Assembly: GCF_040839445.1 (NCBI RefSeq)
Contig: NZ_JBDPGJ010000006.1
Location: 62,001-126,000 of the forward strand
Source: Aquibium pacificus
GTDB lineage: Bacteria > Pseudomonadota > Alphaproteobacteria > Rhizobiales > Rhizobiaceae
Length of the DNA: 64,000 bases
Reading direction: 5' to 3'
Shown: positions 17,556-25,421 of the stretch, one piece after another
Numbering within the stretch: the first letter of the stretch is position 1
Layout of the letters: every line of letters starts with the position of its first letter
Made by a program: the position numbers and the translations under genes
Notes under the pieces: generated by a model
What the model was told of the DNA's origin: nothing
Databases searched by the model: none
What the model saw: the letters and a program-made list of their open reading frames with translations, nothing else

Positions 17556-17833
17556 TCCTCGGCATTGATCAGCGAAAGCTCGCCGAACTATCCGGGCTTT
17601 CGGTGCCAACGATCCAGCGGATGGAAGCCAGCGAGGCGATGATCCGGGGCAACGTCGATTCCCTGATGAAGCTGATCGGCGCCCTCGAAGCTGCAGGGAT
17701 CGAATTGATCGCTGGAGGCGCTCCGAGCCAGGCCGGCGGGCGCGGCGTGCGTTTGAAGGCGGACTTCAACCCTGCCAGGATTTCTGGGGGTGAAAGTACA
17801 GAGGCAAGGTTTGGAGTGAGGAACGTCGCGTGA
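17556..17833 (+). pseudogene. XRE-family regulator, 5'-truncated
   Basis: The frame ending at 17833 contains LLGIDQRKLAELSGLSVPTI and QRMEASE, a normal XRE helix-turn-helix, then LMKLIGALEAAGIELIAGGA and GRGVRLK, the characteristic C-terminal tail of short rhizobial XRE regulators. The first 10 or so codons are replaced by an ISL3 remnant, so no natural start codon remains. The stop overlaps the hyfB start by 4 bases, suggesting that the regulator once formed a unit with hyfB. Confidence 0.55.
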
Positions 17834-18429
17834 TTTCGGATCTTGCGATCGTACTTTGGGGCGTCGCCGCGCTTTTGGGAGCGTCTGTGCTGAGCATTGC
17901 CGTCAGTCGGCGTGGCTCGGCAACTCGTCTGGTCTATGCCATAACGCTCGGCATTTCATCTGCCATATTCGTGCTTGTCGCGGGCCGCCTGATGGCCAAT
18001 CCGCCCCAAGTGTCCGCTACCGTCTTGCCGCTTGGGCTACCCTGGATCGGGGCCCACTTCCGGTTGGACGCGCTCTCGACGTTTTTCCTTATCGTCGTGA
18101 ATTTCGGGGGTGCCGTAGCCAGCCTCTATGGACTTGGCTACGGTCGTCACGAGCCTGCGCCGCACCGCGTGTTGCCGTTCTTCGCAGCTTTTCTCGCCGG
18201 CATGAATCTTGTTGTGCTGGCGGATGACGCCTTCGCGTTCCTGCTTCCCTGGGAATTCAGGTCGCTTGCCTCCTGGGCGCTCGTCATGGCGCATCATCGC
18301 GAGCAGGACAGTGCTCGAGCGGGATACATCTACCTAGTCATGGCGAGCTCCGGAACGCTCGCACTGCTGCTCGCCTTCGGTCTGATGTCAGGCCCAGTGG
18401 GGAATTATACCTTCGATGCGATGCGGTCG
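17830..18429 (+). pseudogene. hyfB: Hydrogenase-4 subunit B-like (HyfB) proton-channel protein, 5' part
   Basis: Two hundred codons from GTG 17830 encode hydrophobic helices typical of the N terminus of HyfB/NuoL-like antiporter subunits, including FRLDALSTFFLIVVNFGGAV and VLADDAFAFLLPWEFRSLAS followed by W. At 18429 the coding sequence is broken by a transposon; the remainder resumes at 22041. Joining 18429 to 22046 restores the frame (FDAMRS then TEAAPLIATV). HyfB subunits belong to membrane formate hydrogenlyase-like or related complexes; none of the partner genes is in the window, and the gene is inactive. Confidence 0.85.
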
Positions 18430-18438
18430 TGTCGCTTG

Positions 18439-18555
18439 GCACTTAATTATGAGAATCATGCCTCAATGATTTCAGATGCTTACGCTGGCACTTAATTTGC
18501 GAATGGGCAGTTAATTCGATAATGCGCATTGGTTTTTGTCACTTAATGTGAGAAT
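18439..18555 (+). repeat. Left-end subterminal repeats of the TniABQ element (four copies)
   Basis: Four direct copies of a roughly 17-bp motif, GCACTTAATT..GAGAAT-like, lie at 18439-18456, 18488-18504, 18507-18523 and 18538-18555. The common core is CA(C/G)TTAAT followed by four to five bases and AAT. Multiple end repeats are the transposase-binding sites in Tn7-like elements. The last copy reaches the start region of tniA, so the transposase may also repress its own gene. Confidence 0.55.
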
Positions 18556-18565
18556 GAGGTTCGCG

Positions 18566-20200
18566 ATGTTTCCTCGCGAGCCTGCCATGAACGATCCATT
18601 TCCTGACGAGATTGACGAAGCGCTTTGGGATGAAGCTTGCCGGCGGGCGGATGCGATCCGTGAATTCCTGAAGCGCAATCCTGACGGTGCGACCGCGGCA
18701 GACGTTTCCGGGCTCGCTGCCGAGATGAATGTCAGCCAGGCGACGGCCTACCGGCTGATCAAGCTGTTCCGCGCCGGCGGGACCGTTCTGTCTCTTGTCG
18801 ATCGTAAGCGCGGACGGCCTGAGGGTCATCGTACGCTGGACGAGAAGCGGGAGGAGATCGTTAGCAAGACTATCAAAAGGTTCTACCTGAAGCGGACCCG
18901 ACCGACGATCTCGCAGTTGGTGCGGGACGTGCAGACAAACTGCATCTCGGTTGGACTGAAGCCGCCGCATCGCCGAACGATAGTGACCCGCCTCAAGGAC
19001 ATCGACCTCCAGAAACGAGCCAAGCGCCGCGGCGAACAGAAGATCTTCAAGGCGACAACGGCCGTTCCCGGATCGTTTGAGGCCTCTCGTCCCCTGGCAG
19101 TGGTGCAGATCGACCATACCAAGGCCGACATCTTCGTCGTTGACGAAGAGACGCGGCAGCCGATCGGACGACCATGGCTGACGCTAGCGATGGATGTCTG
19201 CAGCCGGATGGTGACCGGCTTCTATCTCACGATGGAGGCGCCGTCCCGCCTGTCGACCAGCCTGTGCCTGCTACACTCCGTGTTCGACAAATCGGCATGG
19301 CTGCGGGAACGCGAGATAACGGAGCCTTGGCCCGTCGCCGGCCTGCCGGACACGGTGCACGTCGACAATGGCCCTGACTTCCGCAGCCGGGCCTTCAAGC
19401 GAGGATGCCAGGACGCCGGCATCGCGATCGAGTGGCGGCCACCGGGTGAGCCGCGTTTCGGCGGTCATATCGAGCGCCTGATCGGCACGCAGATGGGGAG
19501 GCTGCATCTCCTGCCCGGAACAACGTTCAGCAACGAACAGGAGTTGGGCGACTACAACTCCAAGCGCCATGCGGCCCTGACTCTGAGGGAGCTCGAGCGC
19601 TACATCGCTCTCGACATCGTCGGCGCCTACCATCAATCGATCCACGGCAGTCTGGGTCGACCGCCGATCGCGATATGGCGGGAGCACGAGGGCGAAATCC
19701 CGCTTCGGTTGCCACAAGATCGAATGCGCTTCTGGCTGGCGTTCCTGCCGGAGCAGGAGCGCACCTTGCGGCCGACCGGTATTCACCTGTTTGGCCTGCG
19801 TTATTGGTCCGCGGCGCTCAGCGCCGACGTCGGGCGTTCTGAACGGCGCTTGCTTGTCAAATACGATCCGCGTGACATGGCGCGCATCTTCGTCCGGCGG
19901 CCTTCAGGAAACTTCGTGGAAGCCCGCTATGCCGACGTGACGTTGCCTTCGATCACCCTGCACGAGGCGGTGACCGCCCGACGCAGCTTGCTGGCCAAAG
20001 GCCGCCGTGAAGTGGACACGCGCGCCATCGTCCGCACCGCCGTCGCACAGCGAGAATTGGTCGAGGTGGCAACCAATAAGACGGCGGCTGCGCGACGCGG
20101 GAAGGCACCTTCGAAATCGAAGGTGGATGATCGGGGATTGGGCTCGCTCCGCGGCGTCGACTCCAGCAAACCTGTACCCTTTGTTGAGGATACAGATTGA
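18566..20200 (+). CDS. tniA: TniA/TnsB-like DDE transposase
   Basis: About 544 residues. An N-terminal helix-turn-helix (MNVSQATAYRLIKLFRAGGT) is followed by a DNA-binding region and an integrase core. In the core VVQIDHTKADIFVVDE gives the first aspartate, TVHVDNGPDFRS the second, and EPRFGGHIERLIGTQMG the glutamate. A Mu-type C-terminal beta domain follows (GIHLFGLRYWS). It cuts and joins the transposon ends. I prefer ATG 18566, which has GAGG 8 bases upstream; starts at 18554 and 18587 are possible and the open frame reaches 18536. The ATPase gene follows 12 bases later. Confidence 0.88.
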   Translation: MFPREPAMNDPFPDEIDEALWDEACRRADAIREFLKRNPDGATAADVSGLAAEMNVSQATAYRLIKLFRAGGTVLSLVDRKRGRPEGHRTLDEKREEIVSKTIKRFYLKRTRPTISQLVRDVQTNCISVGLKPPHRRTIVTRLKDIDLQKRAKRRGEQKIFKATTAVPGSFEASRPLAVVQIDHTKADIFVVDEETRQPIGRPWLTLAMDVCSRMVTGFYLTMEAPSRLSTSLCLLHSVFDKSAWLREREITEPWPVAGLPDTVHVDNGPDFRSRAFKRGCQDAGIAIEWRPPGEPRFGGHIERLIGTQMGRLHLLPGTTFSNEQELGDYNSKRHAALTLRELERYIALDIVGAYHQSIHGSLGRPPIAIWREHEGEIPLRLPQDRMRFWLAFLPEQERTLRPTGIHLFGLRYWSAALSADVGRSERRLLVKYDPRDMARIFVRRPSGNFVEARYADVTLPSITLHEAVTARRSLLAKGRREVDTRAIVRTAVAQRELVEVATNKTAAARRGKAPSKSKVDDRGLGSLRGVDSSKPVPFVEDTD

Positions 20201-20212
20201 GCTGGAGTGAAC

Positions 20213-21094
20213 ATGAGCGATGAAATCTCCCACCTGACCACCGGCGCCGCCGCGCTGCTTGCCGAAACCGACGAGCGGCGCATTCGCGCGATACGATCGC
20301 GCCGCTGGGTGCTTTACCCTCGCGCCAAACAGGCGCTCGACCGGCTGAGCGCGCTCCTCGACCATCCGCGAGGCACGCGCATGCCCTCGGTCGCGATCTA
20401 TGGCGACAGCGGCATGGGGAAGACTATGATCATGAAGCGGTTCCGGGACGAACACCCGCCGAGCTTCAATCCGGCGACGGGCACCCTGAAGACGCCGGTC
20501 CTTGCTATGGAAATGACCAGCCGCCCCGGTGAACGGCGCTTCTACGCCGAGCTGCTCACCCTTCTCGGCGCGCCGCAGCGGCCGCGCGCCGACATCGCCC
20601 AGATGGAACAGGCTGCGCTGCGTATCATGGAGGCCATCGGCGTGCAGGTGCTGGTCATCGACGAGGTGCACAACATTCTCGCTGGATCCTATCGCGAGCA
20701 GCGCATTGTTCTGAACACTCTTCGCTTCCTCAGCAATCGTCTGCAGATCTCGCTGGTCTGCTTCGGCGTCAACGATGCGCGCGAGGCGATCAGCGGCGAC
20801 GTTCAGCTTGCGCGGCGATTCGACCAACTCACACTGAGCAGATGGGCTGCGAACGAGCAGTTCGAGACGTTGGTGGTGTCGATCCTGCGCAACACACCGC
20901 TGCGTCGGCCCTCGGTGCTCACGCCGAAATCCTTACGCCGGATCCTACAGATCACCGAGGGGATCACCGCCAACATCTTCCACATGATCAATAGCCTCGC
21001 CATCGAGGCCGTCGAAAGCGGCCGCGAGCACATCACCGACGCAGCGATCGAGAACTGGGAGCCGGAATTCGATGCCGAGGCGGCATTCGCATGA
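20213..21094 (+). CDS. tniB: TniB/TnsC-like AAA+ ATPase, transposition regulator
   Basis: A 293-residue AAA+ protein with Walker A in AIYGDSGMGKTMIMKRF near residue 65 and Walker B VLVIDEVHNIL near 145. A sensor-like segment LVCFGVNDAREAI and a final helical lid follow. In Tn7 and Tn5053 systems the homologue polymerises on target DNA and activates the transposase. ATG 20213 has GGAG six bases upstream; the open frame starts 6 bases earlier at GTG. Its stop overlaps the tniQ start by 4 bases, implying coupled translation. Confidence 0.88.
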   Translation: MSDEISHLTTGAAALLAETDERRIRAIRSRRWVLYPRAKQALDRLSALLDHPRGTRMPSVAIYGDSGMGKTMIMKRFRDEHPPSFNPATGTLKTPVLAMEMTSRPGERRFYAELLTLLGAPQRPRADIAQMEQAALRIMEAIGVQVLVIDEVHNILAGSYREQRIVLNTLRFLSNRLQISLVCFGVNDAREAISGDVQLARRFDQLTLSRWAANEQFETLVVSILRNTPLRRPSVLTPKSLRRILQITEGITANIFHMINSLAIEAVESGREHITDAAIENWEPEFDAEAAFA

Positions 21095-21957
21095 CGGAGA
21101 ACACGCCGCCCCGGCAGTTGCCGGTGTGGTTGCCGCCCTATACCGACGAGTTGTTGTCGTCCTGGATTAGCCGGCACGCTGCCTTTTACGTGGTTCCACC
21201 CCTCGTCATGCTTCGGCACTTCCTACCGGAGGTTTCCTCATTGCGATCAGCCGATCTCCATCTGAGCAGTGATCAGGAAATCCGCCTCGCCAGCATGTTC
21301 GCCATCGAACCGGCCGTCTTGCGTCGAATGACCTTCATCGATGTGCCGAAGTCGTCGCATCGGCTCCTCGCCGCGAGACCAGCGCAGTTCTGCACGAGCT
21401 GCAGCCCTGGTGGCCCGGGACCGTCGCCGGTCCTGCGAAGCCAACTGCTGGGATGGCGCATCACATGTCCGCTGTGCGGTGACCTGCTTCGAGCTGAAAA
21501 CCGGCGCGAACTCCCCTCCCCCTTCCCGCAATATCGCGTTGCGGCACTGCGCGGCGAAAAGCTGCTCGACGATGAAGCCGAACGTGGCATCCGAACGTGG
21601 ACATCGCCAGCCGAAATCGCCCGGCTTCTCCTGATGCGGCGAGTGATCTGGCCCCTTCCGCGCGAGCATGAGCTTTGGCGCTACAGGGTGCTCGGTGCAA
21701 TCGTTCCCGATCTCGACCATGTCGTTGCCGCAGAACAGGTGAACCTGCCGACCCCTGCAAAGCCCATCCTGCCGCTTCACTTGCGGCCGGCTCTGCTTGC
21801 AGGCGTTGCCATCGTCGAGCGTGCCGGTCCGGAAATGCTCCGGATGCTGCGTGGTCACATGATGGGTGACAACAAGGTCCGATTCACCGACGCCGCCGAG
21901 AACATGATCGCTCGGGCCGGCAAGTTGCGAGCTTCTGGGCAAATGCAGTTAATTTGA
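21091..21957 (+). CDS. tniQ: TniQ-family target-selection protein
   Basis: A 288-residue protein that opens with LPVWLPPYTDELLSSWISRH, the hallmark N-terminal segment of TniQ/TnsD. A zinc-binding pair of CxxC motifs follows (FCTSCSPG and ITCPLCGDLL). The C-terminal half is helical, with no clear DNA-recognition domain of the long TnsD type. In Tn7-like systems TniQ/TnsD chooses the insertion site; in CRISPR-associated relatives short TniQ proteins bind Cascade or Cas12k, but no Cas gene is present here. Its last codons overlap a copy of the element's subterminal repeat. Confidence 0.86.
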   Translation: MTENTPPRQLPVWLPPYTDELLSSWISRHAAFYVVPPLVMLRHFLPEVSSLRSADLHLSSDQEIRLASMFAIEPAVLRRMTFIDVPKSSHRLLAARPAQFCTSCSPGGPGPSPVLRSQLLGWRITCPLCGDLLRAENRRELPSPFPQYRVAALRGEKLLDDEAERGIRTWTSPAEIARLLLMRRVIWPLPREHELWRYRVLGAIVPDLDHVVAAEQVNLPTPAKPILPLHLRPALLAGVAIVERAGPEMLRMLRGHMMGDNKVRFTDAAENMIARAGKLRASGQMQLI

Positions 21958-22031
21958 GAATCTGGCTGCGAGGATTCTCACGATTAGGTGCCCAATCCGG
22001 ACAAAACCGCCGCATTCTTGCGTTTAAGTGC
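21945..22031 (-). repeat. Right-end subterminal repeats of the TniABQ element
   Basis: Complements of the left-end motif occur at 21974-21991 (reads GCACCTAATCGTGAGAAT on the minus strand) and 22014-22031. A third copy, in direct orientation, is at 21945-21961 (GCAGTTAATTTGAGAAT), overlapping the end of tniQ. Left and right ends therefore carry different numbers and orientations of the same site, as in Tn7. Confidence 0.5.
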
Positions 22032-22040
22032 CAAGCGACA

Positions 22041-22927
22041 GGTCGACCGAGGCCGCGCCCTTGATCGCAACGGTTGTCCTGATCCTCATGCTGCTCGGGG
22101 CGGGCTCGAAAGCGGGCCCCGTCCCTTTGCACGTCTGGCTGCCCCTCGCACATCCGGCGGCGCCGAGCCATGTCTCCGCCCTGATGAGTGGCGTGATGAC
22201 GAAGGTCGCCGTCTACGGCTTCATACGTGTCATGTTCGACCTGCTCGGCGAGCCTACTTGGTGGTCGAGCGTTGTCGTGCTCTTCCTCGGAGGCCTGACG
22301 GCCGTCTTGGGCATCCTCCATGCATTGATGGAAAAGGATCTAAAGCGCCTCCTTGCCTACAGCACGATCGAGAACATCGGCGTCGTCTTTGTCAGCCTCG
22401 GGCTCGCGCTTGCCTTCAAGGCGAACGGGATGGGGTGGGCCGCGGCGCTCTTTCACGTTCTCAACCACTCCTTTTTCAAGAGCCTGCTGTTTTTTGGCGC
22501 CGGCGCCGTCCTCACGGCTACCGGCGAACGGGACATGGAAAAACTCGGTGGACTGATCCACCGCATGCCCGTCACCAGCTTTGTCTTCCTCGCCGGCTGC
22601 GTTGCGATTTCCGCGCTGCCACCCTTCAACGGCTTCGTCTCCGAGTGGCTGGCTTTCCAGGCCATATTGCAAAGCCCCGATCTGCCGCAATGGGGGCTGA
22701 AGGTGATGGTGCCGGGTATTGGGGGGCTTTTGGCGCTGTCGGCGGCACTGGCCGCGGCCTGTTTTGTCAAGGCGTTCGGAATAACCTTTCTCGGCCGCCC
22801 GCAGACAGAAGTCGTGAACAGCGCGCGTGAGGTGGATCGCTACTCTTTGGCGGCGATTGCCAGCCTCGCCGTTCTGTGTCTCCTCACGGGCATTTTGCCC
22901 GGTTTCATCATAGACAGCCTGTCACCC
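22041..22927 (+). pseudogene. hyfB: HyfB-like subunit, 3' part, truncated by an IS256 element
   Basis: The continuation of the gene split at 18429. From the codon after the target duplication it reads LHVWLPLAHPAAPSHVSALM and SGVMTKVAVYGFIRVM, the highly conserved proton-channel helices. Later come LKRLLAYSTIENIGVVFVSL and AFGITFLGRPQTE. The conserved lysine and histidine positions of antiporter-like subunits are present. A short loss of about five codons is apparent before LFHVLNHSFF compared with remembered relatives. Coding ends at 22927, where IS256 DNA begins, so about 150 C-terminal residues are missing. The ATG at 22028 lies inside the transposon and is not a real start. Confidence 0.85.
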
Positions 22928-23983
22928 GGGGACTGTCCGGAATTCTGTGCCTGAGGCCATGATGATGGAAAGGAGAGAATCATCACATGGCTATCGACAA
23001 GGAACTTCTGGACCAGCTGCTTGCGGGGCGTGATCCCAACGAGGTGTTCGCCAAGGACGGGCTGCTCGACGACCTGAAGAAGGCGCTTTCGGAGCGCATT
23101 CTGGACGCCGAACTCGACCAGCATCTCGAGGACGAACGCGCCGGCGGCGCTGCCAATCGCCGCAACGGCCATTCGAAGAAATCGGTTCTGACGGGTACGT
23201 CGAAGATGACGCTTTCGATCCCGCGCGACCGGGCCGGGACCTTCGATCCGAAGCTGATCGCCAAATACCAGCGGCGCTTTCCCGATTTCGACGACAAGAT
23301 CATCTCCATGTACGCGCGCGGCATGACGGTGCGCGAGACCCGCGGCCATCTGGAGGAGCTCTACGGCATCGACGTGTCGCCGGACCTGATTTCGGCCGTC
23401 ACCGACGCCGTCCTGGAGGAAGTGGCCGAGTGGCAGAACGGGCCGCTCGACGCAGTCTCGATCAGCGCCGTCTTTCCCCAGACCGTCGTACAGACCTGCA
23501 TCGTGCACCTGATCCGCCATTCCCTAGAGTTCGTCTCCTGGAAGGACCGCAAACTCGTCGTGCCGGCGCTGCGTGCGATCTATCGTGCCAAGGACGCCGA
23601 AGCAGGTATGAAGGCTCTGGAGGAATTCGAAGCCGGCTACTGGGGCCAGAAATATCCGGCGATCACGCAGTGCTGGCGGCGCAATTGGGATCACGTCGTG
23701 CCCTTCTTTGCTTTCCCCGAAAGCGTGCGCCGGATCATCTACACCACGAACCAAATTGAAGCGCTGAACTCAAAACTGCGCCGCGCAGTTCGAACGCGCG
23801 GGCACTTTCCCAATGACGATGCCGCCATGAAACTGCTATATTTGGTCCTGAACCACGTGGCCGAGGAGTGGAAGCGACCGCCTAGAGAGTGGTTCGAGGG
23901 ACCCAGTTCGCCGTCCTCTTCGGCGAAAGGTTCGTCAGCCAGTGACGAAACCGGCCTCAGGCACAGAATTCCTGACAGTCCCC
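22928..23983 (+). mobile_element. IS256-family element, internally deleted
   Basis: A 1,056-bp element bounded by 31-bp inverted repeats with a single mismatch (22928-22958 and 23953-23983, starting GGGGACTGTC). The eight bases on either side differ (TGTCACCC and GCCTGGCT), so no target duplication remains. The left flank is hyfB and the right flank is istA. This suggests that a deletion or recombination event after insertion removed the intervening DNA. Full-length IS256 elements are about 1.3 kb. Confidence 0.85.
22987..23945 (+). pseudogene. IS256-family transposase with in-frame internal deletion and 3' frameshift
   Basis: The N terminus (ELLDQLLAGRDPNEVFAKDG, MYARGMTVRETRGHLEELYG) and C terminus (FPQTVVQTCIVHLIRHSLEF, IIYTTNQIEALNSKLRRAVR) are well conserved. 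However, about 70 residues that should lie between PLDAV and ISAVFPQT near 23460 are gone, and with them the catalytic aspartates of this family. A further small loss near 23898 shifts the last 15 codons (TQFAVLFGERFVSQ) out of frame. The protein would be inactive; the copy can move only if another IS256 supplies transposase in trans. Confidence 0.85.
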
Positions 23984-25320
23984 GCCTGGCTGCAGGCTGC
24001 TTCAACGGCGGGCAGTCCATCATGCAGCACGGCGCCAAGGATGCTCACCATCTGCCGGTCGCCGTCTTCGACCCCGGCAAGCTTGCGCCTGACGCGGGCG
24101 ATGCCGGCGGGTAGCACCCAGTCCTTGAAGGGAGCCCCATTGCGCAGTGCACCGGGCTTGCGGGCCAGCACCGGCACGTAGTGCCAAGGGGCGTACACGG
24201 TCTGGTCGCGGCCGAAGTTGCGCGGATGCTCTCCGACCACCCTGCCGTCCTGTCGCAGCTCGATCCGATCGGCATAGGCCCGGATCTCGACCGGGCGCCC
24301 CACGGCACTAGCCATCACCGAGTACTTGTTGTTGTCGAAGCGGACCAGGCAGGTCTTGGAGACCGAGGCCGTCACCGCATGGAAGCCGTCGAACCGGCCG
24401 GCATAAGGCACCAGACTGCCGCGCTCGGCCTCGAAGGCCTCCCAGATGGTCTGGTCGCGGAACTCGGGATGGCGATGCGCCCGGGCATAGGCAACCGCCT
24501 TGTCCAGCAGCAGGGCATTGAGCTCCTCATAGCTGGTCACCCGCAGGCGGGGGGTGAAGAAGCGCTCCCGCACCAGCCCGACCTGGTTCTCGACCTGACC
24601 CTTCTCCCAACCCGAGGCCGGCGTGCAGGCGACGGGGTTGATCAGATAATGCCCGCACATCTGCAGGAACCGGCGGTTGTAGGTCCGCACCTTGCCCACC
24701 AGGATGGTATCGACTGCCGTCTTCATGTTGTCGTAGATGCCGCGCATGCAGGTGCCCTTGAAGAAGGCGAAGGCCCGGTCGTGGGCGTCGAACACCATCT
24801 CCTGGGTCTCGCGAGGATAGGCCCGCACGAACAGCATCCGGCTGTGGCAGAGCCGAACATGGGCAACCTTGACCGTCACCGTAGTGCCGTTGATCAGCAC
24901 CACATCGTGGTTCCAGTCGAACTGGTAGGTCTCGCCCGGGGCAAAGCTCAGCGGCACGAACGCTGCTGCCGATGACGCGGCATCGGCCTTGCGCCAGGTG
25001 CGGGCATAACGACGGACCGCATCATAGCCACCATCGTAGCCCAGGCCACGGAGCTCCTCGAACAGCCGGATCAACGTCAGCCGTTCCCGCGCCGCCTTGT
25101 TCTCGTTCGACGCCAGCAGCCGATCCAGCTCGATCTTCCAGGGGCCGATCCGCGGCCGCGGCTGGTGCTCGCGCTCATACTCGAACACCGTGGCGCCCGT
25201 CCGCACCACCTTGCGCACCGTATTGCGCGACACATGCAGCTCGCGAACGATCTGCTTGATCGTCTTGTCGGCCACGAAAAACTCGCGCCGGATCCGCGCA
25301 ATCGTATCCACGCACTTCAT
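23984..25320 (-). pseudogene. istA: IS21-family transposase IstA, 3'-truncated
   Basis: About 445 codons read on the minus strand from ATG 25320. They contain the N-terminal helix-turn-helix (IVRELHVSRNTVRKVVRTGA) and the integrase core (YQFDWNHDVVLINGTTV, GIYDNMKTAVD, GWEKGQVENQVGLVRERFF) with D, D and E positions present. A beta-barrel domain follows (LVRFDNNKYSVMASAVGRPV). The C-terminal 60 or so residues and the istB gene are replaced by the IS256 element. The last 15 codons of the open frame (to 23935) are IS256 DNA. Without IstB it cannot transpose normally. Confidence 0.85.
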
Positions 25321-25372
25321 CCCCGCCTCCCATCCTCACTCCGGGACGGGCAGTCTGCTCAAACCAATCATT

Positions 25373-25421
25373 GGGGGTCAATATTGGACGCCGATCACCC
25401 CGATTTAGGGGGTCAAATTTG
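25373..25421. repeat. IS21 terminal repeats
   Basis: Two near-identical direct repeats, GGGGGTCAATATTGG at 25373-25387 and GGGGGTCAAATTTG at 25408-25421, lie upstream of istA, as expected for the multiple terminal repeats of an IS21 end. The second repeat is interrupted by the ISL3 element and appears to continue at 27068 (AAATTTGCACGCCG). Confidence 0.5.

Larger units (their letters stand above)
18430..22040 (+). mobile_element. Minimal tniA-tniB-tniQ transposon (Tn7/Tn5053-like), intact
   Basis: The element is 3,611 bp. Its ends are perfect 17-bp inverted repeats, TGTCGCTTGGCACTTAA at 18430-18446 and its complement at 22024-22040. It is flanked by GGTCG at 18425-18429 and 22041-22045, a 5-bp target duplication; removing it with one copy restores hyfB. 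Inside are only three genes, encoding a DDE transposase, an AAA+ ATPase and TniQ, the core of the Tn7/Tn5053 superfamily (5-bp duplications are the rule there). There is no resolvase, TnsA nuclease, CRISPR gene or cargo. All three frames are uninterrupted, so it may still be active and looks recent. Confidence 0.92.

Noticed and set aside
18430..22040. CRISPR-associated transposon
   Set aside because: Despite TniABQ genes there is no cas gene, repeat array or tracrRNA-like region inside the element.
17830..22927. Functional formate hydrogenlyase/hydrogenase-4 locus
   Set aside because: Only one subunit gene is present and it is split and truncated.
22028..22954. A separate gene starting at 22028
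   Set aside because: The first bases lie inside the transposon end; the frame is the 3' half of hyfB and the last codons are IS256 DNA.
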